From Ancistrus triradiatus (lineage: Eukaryota; Chordata; Actinopteri; Siluriformes; Loricariidae), in the NCBI GenBank assembly GCA_025084515.1, contig JAJAGP010000045.1:709501-773500 (forward strand): a stretch of DNA of 64,000 nt, written 5' to 3'. Of this stretch, positions 22,822 through 33,200 are shown piece by piece. Position numbers and translations under genes: made by a program. The notes under the pieces were generated by a model that worked only from the letters and a program-made list of their open reading frames with translations, made no database searches and was not told the origin of the DNA. Each line of letters begins with the position of its first letter. Positions within the stretch are counted from its first letter, which is position 1.

Positions 22822-24028
22822 CCCGGGCTACCGAGGTGACGCAGAAGAAGTCTTCTACCTTAAAACCTAGGAATAGGGTTCAAATGACGTGAGGATTATC
22901 AATCTGCACGACGCATCCATAAAAGGTTCAAACACGACTATAATTAACCAGACATCTTCCAGATTACTCTTTTATTTGCATCTATATTCAGTCTTTGAGA
23001 TCCAGGGCTCTGGAGCCGAGATACATCAAACCATCTTGAAGGTATTTCATACTAACCATGCACTAGAAAACTTTGAAAAGACTCTGAAAAAACTTTTTTA
23101 AAAAGACTAAAGTCTGACATTCTCTCACTTCTAAAAACAAGTCATAGACTATGATGTTACAAAGGCTGGAGATCTTTATAAGACTCCCACTAGATTCCTT
23201 TAGAGATTATTTCAAATCTGTTGAAAGCACACACCTAAAAATAATCAATCAGTAAATTAAAAAAGTGGCTCCTTAAGCACTGTAACGGTCAAATAATAAA
23301 CAGCACATCGCATTACTTTACGTAAAGTATTCCAGGTTATTTCAATGCTTGGATTTTACATATGTTATCATTTCCCTCAATGCCAGAAATGAGCTCACAT
23401 ATTCCAAATATGGATGCATTACATGTGTTGTGTACCTTCATCTGCTTCGTGGAAGTGCACCCATCGAACCCAGAGCTGTCACGAGCAGCCCTGTATTATA
23501 TATTAGGACCACTGAGTGAAATCTGCAGAAGAAATTAAGCAGTTAGAGATTCGTCAGGAAAGGATGAGACATTACTATTAGGCAACAAATCATTAGTAGT
23601 AGTAGTTTTATTATAGTTTTCTTATAGTTGTATCTGGATAAGAAGCTGTCATCTGGAAAGGTGCTCAAACCTTTGCACATGCCACATGTTATATTTTCTG
23701 CTTTACAAATCAGCAGAATTGTGTTAGATTAAGTTTATTCCTTGTAGATCGTGTTAAATTCTTATCATTTATAAATGACCAAAACATGTCGTTTGGTCAG
23801 TGGCGCTGTAACCTTATCTCTAACCCCTTTAATAATAACAACAACAAGTCCGTTACTGTAACTGGAGCACAAATAACGTAAATAGCATGTAATGAATGTA
23901 ATCCAGCTTTTATTACATAAATAAGATCCATTTAGAGATACAGCTACACTCAGTAAAAGTCACCCATTGTGTTTCATACACAAAAAAAACTACAGCTTAT
24001 TTGGTAAATTTATGTCATCACTACTTAC

Positions 24029-24046
24029 CCCTTTCCATCGGTAGAT
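24029..24046 (-). other. Possible 18-nt noncoding micro-exon upstream of uvssa
   Basis: On the minus strand a strong acceptor (TCTCTCTTTGTCACAG) and a strong donor (GGGG TAAGT, read as GGG|GTAAGT) bracket 18 bases. Upstream, at 24945, CTTTCAG|GTGAGA could be a first-exon donor. Could be uvssa 5' UTR; chance is also possible. Confidence 0.2.
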
Positions 24047-24440
24047 CTGTGACAAAGAGAGAAACACAATTAAATCACATTTTAACCCGTTCAAATGACA
24101 AAAGCTTTCCAGCGCTTTCCGGCTTCTTCGCCTTCTACACAAATACATATGTAACAGCCGGGGACGATTTCAAAATAAAAGTCTCTGACTACTACAGTAT
24201 ACAGCTTGTTTAAAGGACCCATCATCCTAACAATAAGCATAATACAAATATTTAGAAATATCAATAGGAACGTACAAAAATGGTGTTATATTTAAAAACA
24301 TGGTACATTAGGACAGGGACACTGCCAGGTATTTCATGAAAAAATAACACACTAGGGCCCTAAAAATGTTTTTTTTTCAATGTTCTAATACTTTTTTAAA
24401 GCCCCTGTCAATCACATGGCCTTGGAATTGTCATTAACCT

Positions 24441-24505
24441 GAATGACAGAAAACTAGCGAACCCTTGTGACACCTGCTGACAGAAAAGAGAATCACAGTC
24501 AGTCC
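24441..24505. repeat. Short dispersed repeat, copy 2
   Basis: Matches 18513-18580 in the same order (GAATGACAGAAAACTAG ... CACCTGCTGACA ... AATCACAGTC). Family unknown. Confidence 0.6.
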
Positions 24506-24565
24506 TGCACTGAACGTTTTCATACTGTGTTTTAATTAATACTATTGTTTAAAACGCTATTTGCA

Positions 24566-24636
24566 AATTATATTATATTATATTATATTATATTATATTA
24601 TTTTATATTATATTATTTTATATTATATTATATTCT
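24566..24636. repeat. (ATATT)n pentanucleotide microsatellite
   Basis: About 14 units of TATAT/ATATT with a few TTTTA variants, about 0.3 kb upstream of the Kazal inhibitor gene. Confidence 0.9.
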
Positions 24637-24894
24637 CTTACTGGCATGTTGGGTTATTTGATAGTCCTTGATAGTCCTTATTTAGGTTCACTGAGAAAAT
24701 GCAAATTCCAGTTTAAATCCAGATCCATGGAGTTGTTTTATTCTACTACAGCCACACCTAAAGGTGAATTCAGACTGATCAAACCAGAAAGATGGGGACA
24801 CATTTAATTACACAGCAATATCGAATCTCTCCAATCACAAACAATAGCCTCCATGTGACGGTAGCGCCTCCTGTTGATCAGAGAGCTGCAGCGC

Positions 24895-24901
24895 CATAAA
24901 A
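24895..24901 (+). promoter_or_regulatory. TATA-like box of the Kazal inhibitor gene
   Basis: CATAAAA lies 72 bp upstream of the ATG, suggesting transcription starts near 24925. The short leader fits a compact secretory-protein gene. Confidence 0.4.
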
Positions 24902-24972
24902 CGGAGCGCGCGGAGCTCAGCAGCTCATTGCTTCCGCTTCTCACCTGAAAGTGCGCAGTTTCTGATCCAGTC

Positions 24973-25021
24973 ATGCTGCTGAGGATCCTGAGAATCACCT
25001 TAATCCTGCTCTCCGTGGCTG
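24973..25021 (+). CDS. Kazal inhibitor exon 1 (signal peptide)
   Basis: Codes MLLRILRITLILLSVA plus one base; donor G|GTGAGT. The codon is completed by CC of exon 2 to give alanine. Confidence 0.9.
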
Positions 25022-26904
25022 GTGAGTGTCCCAAAGCTTCAGGAGGACCGAAATCATTGTGGCTTTATCAGTAACAGGGCAGAACAGGGTTCATCTAAGG
25101 CTGATTAACGGGGGGTTAAGTTACACAACCCAAACTGCATCCTGAACGGGTTCGAACGTGTTTACAGTCGCTTGGGGTGAAGCTAAAGGTGATGGAACCC
25201 GCGTTTTTGCGCGGATTTTCCACTTGATTATTGTCACGGTTAATGCTGCATATGATTTGGTCACTGCTGTTTGTCTTATTGATTATTATGTTGATGATAA
25301 TAGTAATGTAGGCCCTAATTACTTGTATAATACATGTATTTGCTTAATTAGTTATCGCTTTTGACCCAAACAAGAACAGGAAATGGCTGACTTTATCCAC
25401 TTTGCCTTCAAGGTCTAAAGTCAGTGGTCATAAAATTTTTGATGACTAACACGTTATCATGTTTATTGTCCTACATGAACAAACACAGCACGCCAATAAA
25501 GGTGCCAACAAACCTCCAGCAGAGCGTTTTTCAGAAACAAATAATTTCTGGCCAGATCTCATTAATTAAGCCTTAACTACCAAGCTGATTGAACATTATT
25601 AATTGTCTCAGCGTGTTAGACCTCTGCAGCTCCCCAAACCGATCATGGCATGAAATGTAATATAGTCTGTACCAGGAAGAGTATTGACATTAAACTTCTT
25701 GGGCTCAAGCCACATCTTTTCAGTGAGATTTAGGTCAGGGCTCTAGGGATGGCCATGTCAGAGGCTCATGGCACCATTTATGGCTGGACTTGGTGGAATG
25801 TATTTCAATCACACAGCCGTTGAAGCTTCATTTAAATCCTTTTGGTACTTCGTGGACTTTATGATATTGCTCAGGGTGCCTGTGAATGTTTATTCTGTTG
25901 ATCCTTTATAAAAGGAATGTAATCAATTACAGTGTGTGTACATTAATGAGTGCGACACTGAACAGTTCTGACCTGGCTATCATTAAACACAGTATGGTTG
26001 AGCATATCAGAGGCGGCATATTGGTGCAGTGGAGTCCTGGTGTTGCTCCTACCTGTGTGGATTTTGCATGTTCTCCTAGTCTGCATGGGTTTCTTGCAGG
26101 TACTCTGATTTCCTCTTGCCCTTGGTAAGGCATATTGGGTCACACAACCGCATGTCCAGATGAACTGATTCAACTTTTTGGGATTTTCTCACCTGGATTG
26201 TGGAGCATGCGCTAGTGTCTCAAGTTTCTGGTTTCCTGCAGCACTGAATTTGATGAAGAATGAATGAATGAATGTAAATATCAGGGGTGTCTGTGCAGTT
26301 GCACTGAAACTGTAGAGCCTTTCAGATTTAGATTTGTTTCATTTTATTTATTTTTTGCCACACAGCCTTGATGCAAGCAGCCGTTGCTTCCCGAGGAAGG
26401 AAAGTGGGGTCGGTAAGTGGAAGAACGTTACCTTCATGTCACTACGTTTGCTCAATATTAAAGCCTAAAATTAACAATATCTACTCCTCACAGGAAGGAA
26501 TAGCCGACTGTGAAAGATACTCCCTGCCAGCGTGCACCCGCGAGTACGTGCCTGTGTGCGGGTCCGACGGCAAGACGTATTCCAACGAGTGCATGCTCTG
26601 CGTGGAAATGATGTAAGTCCTCCGCAGAAAAGCTGGACTTCTCAGTCGCCTCCTTGGATGGACAGGTTTTCTGCTCTTGTTTTGGTACGGCTGACCCGGG
26701 TTCCACAGGTCTCGGTGCTGCTGAACAAAGCCAGATTCCCTGAGGATGTGGAGGAGAATTTCTAGCTCTCTGACTCCAGTTCACTTTCTTAAACAAATGA
26801 TCGTGATGGAGGGCTTTCATGATTGCAGCACTTACAACATTCTCTCTTCTTTCCACAGGGATCAACGTCTCAACCTTTACCTGGTAAAGAGAAGCGCATG
26901 CTGA
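24973..26904 (+). CDS. Secreted Kazal-type serine protease inhibitor (SPINK family), 4 exons, complete
   Basis: Exons 24973-25021, 26366-26412, 26494-26612 and 26859-26904 join in frame to 86 residues ending TGA. Residues 1 to about 20 are a hydrophobic signal peptide (MLLRILRITLILLSVA). The Kazal domain has all six cysteines, C38-x7-C46-x7-C54-x10-C65-x2-C68-x17-C86, the exact SPINK1-type spacing, with the family signature VCGSDGKTYSNEC. By alignment to SPINK1 the reactive-site P1 is R48, predicting inhibition of trypsin-like proteases. The exon pattern (signal, short linker, Kazal N-part, Kazal C-part) is usual for single-domain SPINK genes. Which SPINK paralogue this is cannot be decided here. 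It lies just upstream of uvssa on the opposite strand, ATGs 2.15 kb apart. Confidence 0.94.
26010..26135 (+). repeat. SINE-like fragment in Kazal gene intron 1
   Basis: GGCGGCATATTGGTGCAGTG followed by GTGTGGATTTTGCATGTTCT, the conserved inner part of a widespread fish SINE type. Related pieces lie at 28850-28965, 31192-31310, 33000-33240, 43305-43460 and, reversed, 28240-28395. Confidence 0.6.
26366..26412 (+). CDS. Kazal inhibitor exon 2 (signal end and linker)
   Basis: Codes (A)LMQAAVASRGRKVGS. Acceptor TGCCACACAG, donor TCG|GTAAGT. Signal cleavage probably falls in the AxAS region. Confidence 0.88.
26494..26612 (+). CDS. Kazal inhibitor exon 3 (reactive loop)
   Basis: Codes EGIADCERYSLPACTREYVP and onward to VEM plus two bases; carries five of the six cysteines and the reactive site after R48. 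Intron 2 is only 81 nt. Donor AT|GTAAGT. Confidence 0.94.
26859..26904 (+). CDS. Kazal inhibitor exon 4 (C-terminus)
   Basis: Completes M72 and codes DQRLNLYLVKRSAC then TGA. The terminal cysteine is the sixth of the Kazal domain. Acceptor TTTCCACAG. Confidence 0.93.
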
Positions 26905-27066
26905 AAAACACCATCTGTTCTGTAGTCTGAGTTTATTTCAGTCCAGATCCTGGTGATGTGATGAAATAATGTGAATGTTCATTTGATTGTACCGTTTCAG
27001 ATCTGTTTTACTGTCATATTCCTACTACAGTCTGTGGAGTTGTCAGTAAATACATAATTTGTGTTC

Positions 27067-27072
27067 AATAAA
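27067..27072 (+). terminator. Polyadenylation signal of the Kazal inhibitor gene
   Basis: AATAAA 163 bp after the stop codon, followed by GT-rich sequence (AAGTGTGGC). Confidence 0.75.
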
Positions 27073-27192
27073 CAAGTTGTACAAACGCAAGTGTGGCATT
27101 TATATCTGTATCTTATGGGGGTCTGCTTGCATTAGCACAGAACCGGAGGAAGACCAGCCTAAGATCAGGGACTGGTTTCTCAAGTGTCTTAA

Positions 27193-27194
<2 letters not shown>

Positions 27195-27226
<32 letters not shown>
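27195..27226. repeat. Poly-T tract
   Basis: About 32 T residues just after the Kazal gene polyadenylation signal; may be a reversed retroposon tail. Confidence 0.9.
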
Positions 27227-27227
<1 letters not shown>

Positions 27228-28239
27228 TCAAGAATTTCAATTAGACATTCTTATGAACTTTAGTGTTTGTCTTCATGTTTGAAAGCTTTTTCTTAAAGCT
27301 TTTGCCAATCTGGCCCCTGGACTCTGACGACTGGGAGTCAGCCATCTGACGTACGTATGGAGTTGGACTCAACCCTGACATGAACCAGAAACCTGCCTTG
27401 TGTAACAGGGCGGCTTTGCCTTTAAGTGAGAATTTGAGCTCATCTAAAATAATCTGAGTTCACTTTAAACAAACACTGTCGCCGGATTCGTCACTGTATC
27501 TCCACAGTTAACGGTTTAAACGTCACACTTTCTTTCGTTTTGAGCCTCACTCTGTCTCCATGATTGGCCCAGCCCTCCTTAAACACACCTCTGACGTGCC
27601 CTCCTCCACCCAAAAACCTGATGATCTGGGTCAGGTGTGTACCATTAAAGGTGAACTCCAGAAGCAGAGCTGGCGCTTCTCTTGATGCAAATATATCGAC
27701 GCAAGCAGGTCTAGAGCAAACATGAACTGGTTTGCTAATTCAAATTTTAAGGGATAACGAGCGCTACAAATGGCCAAAGCAGCCACTCCCAAACTGTCTT
27801 CTGAAAATAAAACTGTGGAAGCTGAATGTGACCCGATCTGAGTTCAAATAGAACCCGGAACTATCCCTGTACCAATCAAAATCTCACCAACAGGAAGGTC
27901 TGGGCTTCTCAGTCATTGGTCCTTCCTTGCATCTTGTGTCTGGGATGGTAAACAGGACTGAACTCTGACGTGTTCGCGATAACACGTAAGTGTAACCAAA
28001 AGTTTGTGGACACCCCACAATTCCACCCAAACACATATGTATTAGTAGTGTGCTCGTCCCCTTTAATGCTTCTTTCATTTTGAGTTGTTTTCAACTACAT
28101 TTCGGAATATGGCTGTGAGGTCAGGTGCTCATGTTGAATCACGGTTGGTATTTCAGTTCATCTCTAAGCCCTGTGTGAGTGAGCCAGCTTCTGTATGCTT
28201 TGTTTTAGAAGGTTTATTTATTGGATTAATTTGCCTTTT

Positions 28240-28395
28240 CACATCAGTAGCAGTGTTACGTTGTCGATCACACTGGGCTAATTTAGAACGACTAATTAAC
28301 CTAACTCATATCTTTGGAATGTGGGAAGAAACCGGAGCACCCAGATTAAACCCACGCAAAGGCGGGCTCTCTGGGCATCTCTGGTGCTTGCTCTA
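28240..28395 (-). repeat. SINE-like fragment, reversed
   Basis: ATATCTTTGGAATGTGGGAA and AACCGGAGCACCCAGATTAA are the reverse complement of the typical fish-SINE body (GTGCTCCGGTTTC type). Confidence 0.6.
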
Positions 28396-28849
28396 ACGTG
28401 CCACCCATGAGGGTGGGGCAGAAGGTTGGTAAACTGGCTTGCTTTTTGATGGAAGCTTATGAAAGCCATTGAGATTCACTGAGGTTCAGCGCCGCCCATT
28501 ATTGCCTGAGAACAGGTCAGGATTGTCGATCTGTCAGCAGTCGAGTACGGCTGAAATAACAGAGATCACTAATTAGATGCCACATAGTGCATCCGAAACC
28601 AGTTTGTGCTGTTTTGCGTTTTCTTAATTAGTAGTTGTCGTTAATAACACAGGAGTTTGGTCTTGTTTTTGTTTGTCGTTATGATAACAGCCTCGGTTGT
28701 TACTGAGTTGTGAAATAAAGTTCATAGAGGGTTTGGGTTATGGGTTGAAATGTGACGCCCGTCTAATGTAATGGGTGGGGTTTGGATTATTATGTAAAGT
28801 AACTGCGTAAGAACATTACGCACATTGTATTACATGCAGGGTGGCACAA

Positions 28850-28965
28850 GCGGTCCTCCCCATGTCCGTGTGGGTTTACTCCAGGTACTCTGGTCCACAT
28901 TCCAGTTTTGTTAATTGGGCGCTCTAAATTGGCCCAGTATGAATGTGTCTGACTTGTTGTAATAT
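28850..28965 (+). repeat. SINE-like fragment
   Basis: CCGTGTGGGTTTACTCCAGG and GGGCGCTCTAAATTGGCCC match the fish SINE body. Confidence 0.55.
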
Positions 28966-29155
28966 CGATGTGACCTTGCTTATGTGAATAGCCATTGAAA
29001 TAAAATCAAAGCAAGTATTCCATGGAGAACCGGCGACTCTGGACCCTCTGGCGGGGTAGAACACACACATATAATCACTATACCCCTATACGCTGGTTCA
29101 ATCGTTGACAATGTTACATATGGTCATTATACCATTGCTAAAACAACAAATCTAA

Positions 29156-29190
29156 TAGTGACCTAAGACTTTTGCACAGTACTGTGTGTT
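29156..29190. mobile_element. Solo end of the 7849-8065 MITE family
   Basis: GTGACCTAAGACTTTTGCAC then AGTACTGTG, the family's inverted end. No partner end was seen within 500 bp. Confidence 0.6.
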
Positions 29191-29992
29191 TGTGGCCCAT
29201 AAGGCTGTATGGTTGCAGTATCTTGGCTGTTTAATCAGTCCCGATCCACTACAGAATCCATAAACTGTACTAAGTATGGTTATATAATATACTGTTTACA
29301 CACTACGTCCAGTCTCACAGAAAGTATGCCGTGGACATTAAGTGTTGTATAACTATAATTTTCTGTTTGACCTCGGATTAGTAGGTTGGGTGTGGTCATA
29401 TGACCCACTAATAGGTGAATTTGAAATCTAGAACACATTCCCTCATAAAAGTTTTGAGTTGGTCATTAAATAAACACAAACACAAAGCCGTAAAAATTGC
29501 ACTTTACAGAAAATAGTTTTGTCATGTATTTACCTCAAAGCAGTCCTTGTTTATACAGAAATGCTTCAGTTGTCGATCAGGTACACGTTTAACTCGCGCT
29601 CAGCTAAGCACTCGCCAGCTTTCACAAGACATATGAAGGCTTTGTCTTTTTTGTCCCACACAGCAAATGGAAAGGAATAAAATAAAATATCGACACAGAA
29701 TCACGATTTACTTTCTGACTTGGTCGAACACGCTCTCAGCGTCCCTCCGGTTCAATTCCGCCTCGACCTATACAAAACGTATCAAATCTGATTGTCAGGC
29801 TGTTAGACGAAGCTTTCAAGAGAAACGTCAAAGGCACTGAAATATCTGAGCAAGCATCGGACGGAAATCATTTCTCCTCCTGCCTTTGGATCTCGATTTT
29901 GCAGGCATGAAGTGAGGTTACGCTACAGAAGCTACAATCCTGTCCAGTCCTGAAAACGCAGGCCACGGCGCTCGGGTTACATCTGCGCTCCC

Positions 29993-30240
29993 TCACGGCC
30001 TGTAGGTTTTGATCACGTCCTTGATGGGTCTCCTGCAGATGGGACAGCAGGAGTTGATCTGCTTCTTCAGCTTGAGTCCGCAGTCGTGACAGAGACACAT
30101 GTGTCCGCAGGTGTAAATGACCGTGTCCACCTCCTGATCGAAGCACACCGTGCACTCGCCGCTCTTGCTGCTCAGCGGCGTCTCGGGGAAGGACAGGCTG
30201 GGCGAGACGGGGGGGCTGAGGGGAGAGCTGGGGGCTGTCA
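29993..30240 (-). CDS. neurl1b: neurl1b coding exon 5 (RING domain, stop)
   Basis: Residues 466-547 and the TGA stop. VTAPSSPLSPPVSP precedes the RING, whose VDTVIYTCGHMCLCHDCGLK core is hallmark Neuralized sequence. Acceptor TCTCCACAG|TGAC. Confidence 0.97.
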
Positions 30241-33200
30241 CTGTGGAGAAACACAGACATACGCCGCATGAATGCCTCTGTACTCGTAGTGGTGTTTGCT
30301 AGAGATGATTTGCTGGAGATGAAGATGTTTTTCTGGCATTTTGTAGCACCAAGATCCTGATGATGAGCAGGTATTATGCTCGGCTGAATCCAGCGTGCGT
30401 TCTTTAGCATGCTAACTGAGACTGGATCGTGAGACAGGTGTGGTTTAATTTTTATTTGAAAATTAGTTTCTATTTGTGGTGGAAAGCTGACGCACCACAG
30501 GGGTGAACGAGAATAACAAACCCGCGTCTTTGCAGCGCAGCCGCCAGAGTTAAACATGCTCGTTTCTCACAGCTTCTGCATGCTTCTCAGCTAATATGTT
30601 GCGCTGTCGCATAAAGACAGTTTTTAACTCCATAATCGTATTTGTGTGTGTGGCACAAGGAGGTGCTTAAATAGTAATAAAATAAAAAATCAGTATGTGG
30701 CGATCAATGCTGATATGAAATGAAAGTATGGGAGACCCTGCAGTATTTTGGTTTGTCCTGGACGTTTTGTGGACGTTAAGCGATGCATAGATGTACTGAA
30801 TGATCTCCAGAGGTGTCCAAACTTTTGCAGAACACAGTAATTATGCTTCAATAACTTAATGAGCTATCTAATTTGGAAAAGCCTCATCAGTTCCAAAAGA
30901 AATGTTACCAAATTTGAGTTATCAGGTTTATTCAGGATTAAGAACAAACTAAAATGATGGTTTAGCGTTAAGGAGCTTCTTTAAACGTCTCTCAGACTCA
31001 CCCAGCGAGGACTCGGAGGCAGATGAGGATCTGTTGACGCTGAAGGTCAGATCCGAGTCGCTGTCGTCGGACGCGGTTCCTCGTGATACAGAGGGGGAGG
31101 TGGAGGGGCTCGCCTGCAGCGTTCCTGTAAGACAAAAGCAGTCTATGTTTTAGTTCAGGGTTTCAGTTACTGGGGAATCTCTGAAGCTTATGGCACAAAG
31201 GTTAGCGTTTGATCCCGACCCAGGACTGTGTGGAGTTTGCATGTTCTCCACGTGTAGGTTTTCTGTGGCTACTCTTCTTTCCTCCCACATTACAGACACG
31301 CGTTAGGCCAATGTGGCTCTCATCATGAATTTAGCCATTTTTTCTTTCTTTTTTTTTCCCCAAGACAACTAAACATGTAGCTAAAACCAAACATTAAACA
31401 TAAGCTTATTATATATCTTTTTAAACTCATTGTAAATAAAGAGTTTTTCCAGTCGGTGTGTTTATTTTAATTTTATTTAACATGTGCAAATGCTAGAGCA
31501 CCTCGGAGCAGACAAAGCCTAAGGCTTTAAGGTTTTTGACCCCAGTCTCTATAAAACTGCCTTGACAAAAGCCACAGACGTCAGATCACCTCACACCACT
31601 TTTAATCCCATTGCTGCATCATGAGCACTGGGGTCTTGCTTTGGAGCAAGCTGAGATCCCAAAATAAATCAGAGTGAAGGGGAATTTCGGGTGCTAAAAA
31701 AGGCTGGGAGAGAAAAACAACTTAATGAGGCAGTAAAGTTTATTCTCAACCAACAAGAGATGTTAATGACACCAACAAGCTCAGTTGCTGCTTCAATCAC
31801 GACGCTGTTACCTGCTCATCAGAAGCTTCGGTTTCATACTGGCAAAATCACCACTACCTTAAGCGGAATCATTTTGGTATCTTCTTAACATTTAGCCTGT
31901 TCTTAGAATGTACAACCGCACTGCCGCCCCATAACATCCGTCTTTCTGTATGTTAGCACATCATTAACCTACTTGAATCTTATATTTCCTTGCCAGATAC
32001 ATTAGCTGAGAGACGAAACAGTGCAGCCTCTGGTGCAGAAAGTTGTATTAAACACTTTGGTACCTTTATGTTACCCGCTATGTACCGGAAAAAAGTAAGC
32101 CTCATCCTGCAGACATTTAAGATACTCGCCTAATATCCTGAGTCGGTTGATGGCGCTGCGCAGGGCGAAGAAAGCCCATAGCGCCTGGGTGGAGTCGACG
32201 CACAGCAGACGCCCGCGCGCCGCCCCGTTCGTCCCATGATGCACCTCTCCATCGGGCAGCAGCGTGAAGCTCAGCACGTCACCGGATGCTGGAGGTGGGA
32301 CGCCATGGTGCAGCACCCAGTACTCCTTACGGTCCAGGAGCGCGTCCGGCTCGCTGGGCAGGTCCGCAGCATGGAGCGTCCCGGGGTCACAAGACGTCAA
32401 GCCGAATATTAGCATCCCGAGGCAAGATGGGCCCATGTGACCCACCTCTACGAATAGCGTCTCTCCATGGCGTATGGGCCTGTCGCTGAACACCAGAGTC
32501 TGAACCCCGTCCGGGGAGTGGACACATGCCACCGAGCGGTCGCCCGACAGGAGCATGTCGGTGCCCCGGACAGGGTGGAAGCGCAAGTCGGTATCCAGGT
32601 TAGTAGGAATGCCACGGGAGGATCTCCGGGTGTTAAAGGAGGACGAGGATGAAGAGGAGCAGCAGGGGCTCAGCTGGTTGGGGCTGCTGAGCTGCAGCGC
32701 GGCCATCTTGGCAGCCTGGTTGTTTTCCAGCTGGTTGTTGCTGTAGTTGGCTGAATCGTGGTTGCTCGGAGGCAGGTAGGCACTGAGGCGCGTCACGCTC
32801 GGGCAGCTCGTGCTGTCCGCGAATGTGCTTTCTGTGATGGAGAGACGAGCTGTGGGTTAGTTCTACATAAGAGTTACGTTACACAGTCCCAAATAAACCC
32901 AGCCTAAGTAGGAATGAGGAACAAACCCTGAACCCGGGACCCTGGATCTGTGCTTTAACTTAACACTGCTTATTTATATATGTAAATCTTGGTGAAGACC
33001 TGGGTTCACGTCCTCTCCTGGCCACTGCATTTGTGGAGTTGGAATTTTTGCATGCACGTGGATTTCGTCTATCTATTCCAGTTTCCTCCCATATTCCAAA
33101 GGTATGCAAAAGGTTAAATAATTATTCTAAAAGGGTTCTTGTGTGCATTTTTGTGCATGTGCCCTGTCCTTTCCGAGGTTGGTTCCCACTTTGCACCCTG

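Larger units (their letters stand above)
27073..29992. other. Intergenic region between the Kazal gene and neurl1b 3' end
   Basis: The two genes converge here. Contents: a poly-T run (27195-27226), a Tc1-type end near 27990 (CCAAAAGTTTGTGGACACCC), SINE pieces at 28240-28395 and 28850-28965, and a solo MITE end near 29158. The neurl1b 3' UTR must begin below 29993; a candidate minus-strand AATAAA lies at 28213-28222. Confidence 0.6.

Noticed and set aside
24804..25034. 76-codon minus-strand frame over the Kazal first exon
   Set aside because: No similarity; overlaps a well-supported signal-peptide exon. Only the donor inside it was kept, as a possible noncoding uvssa leader.
25640..25830. Possible Tc1 transposase remnant in Kazal intron 1
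   Set aside because: Phrases such as GAGATTTAGGTCAGGGCTCT recall Tc1 internal sequence, but no catalytic motif or inverted ends could be read.
26488..26865. 125-codon minus-strand frame
   Set aside because: Antisense of Kazal exons 3-4 and the intron between them.
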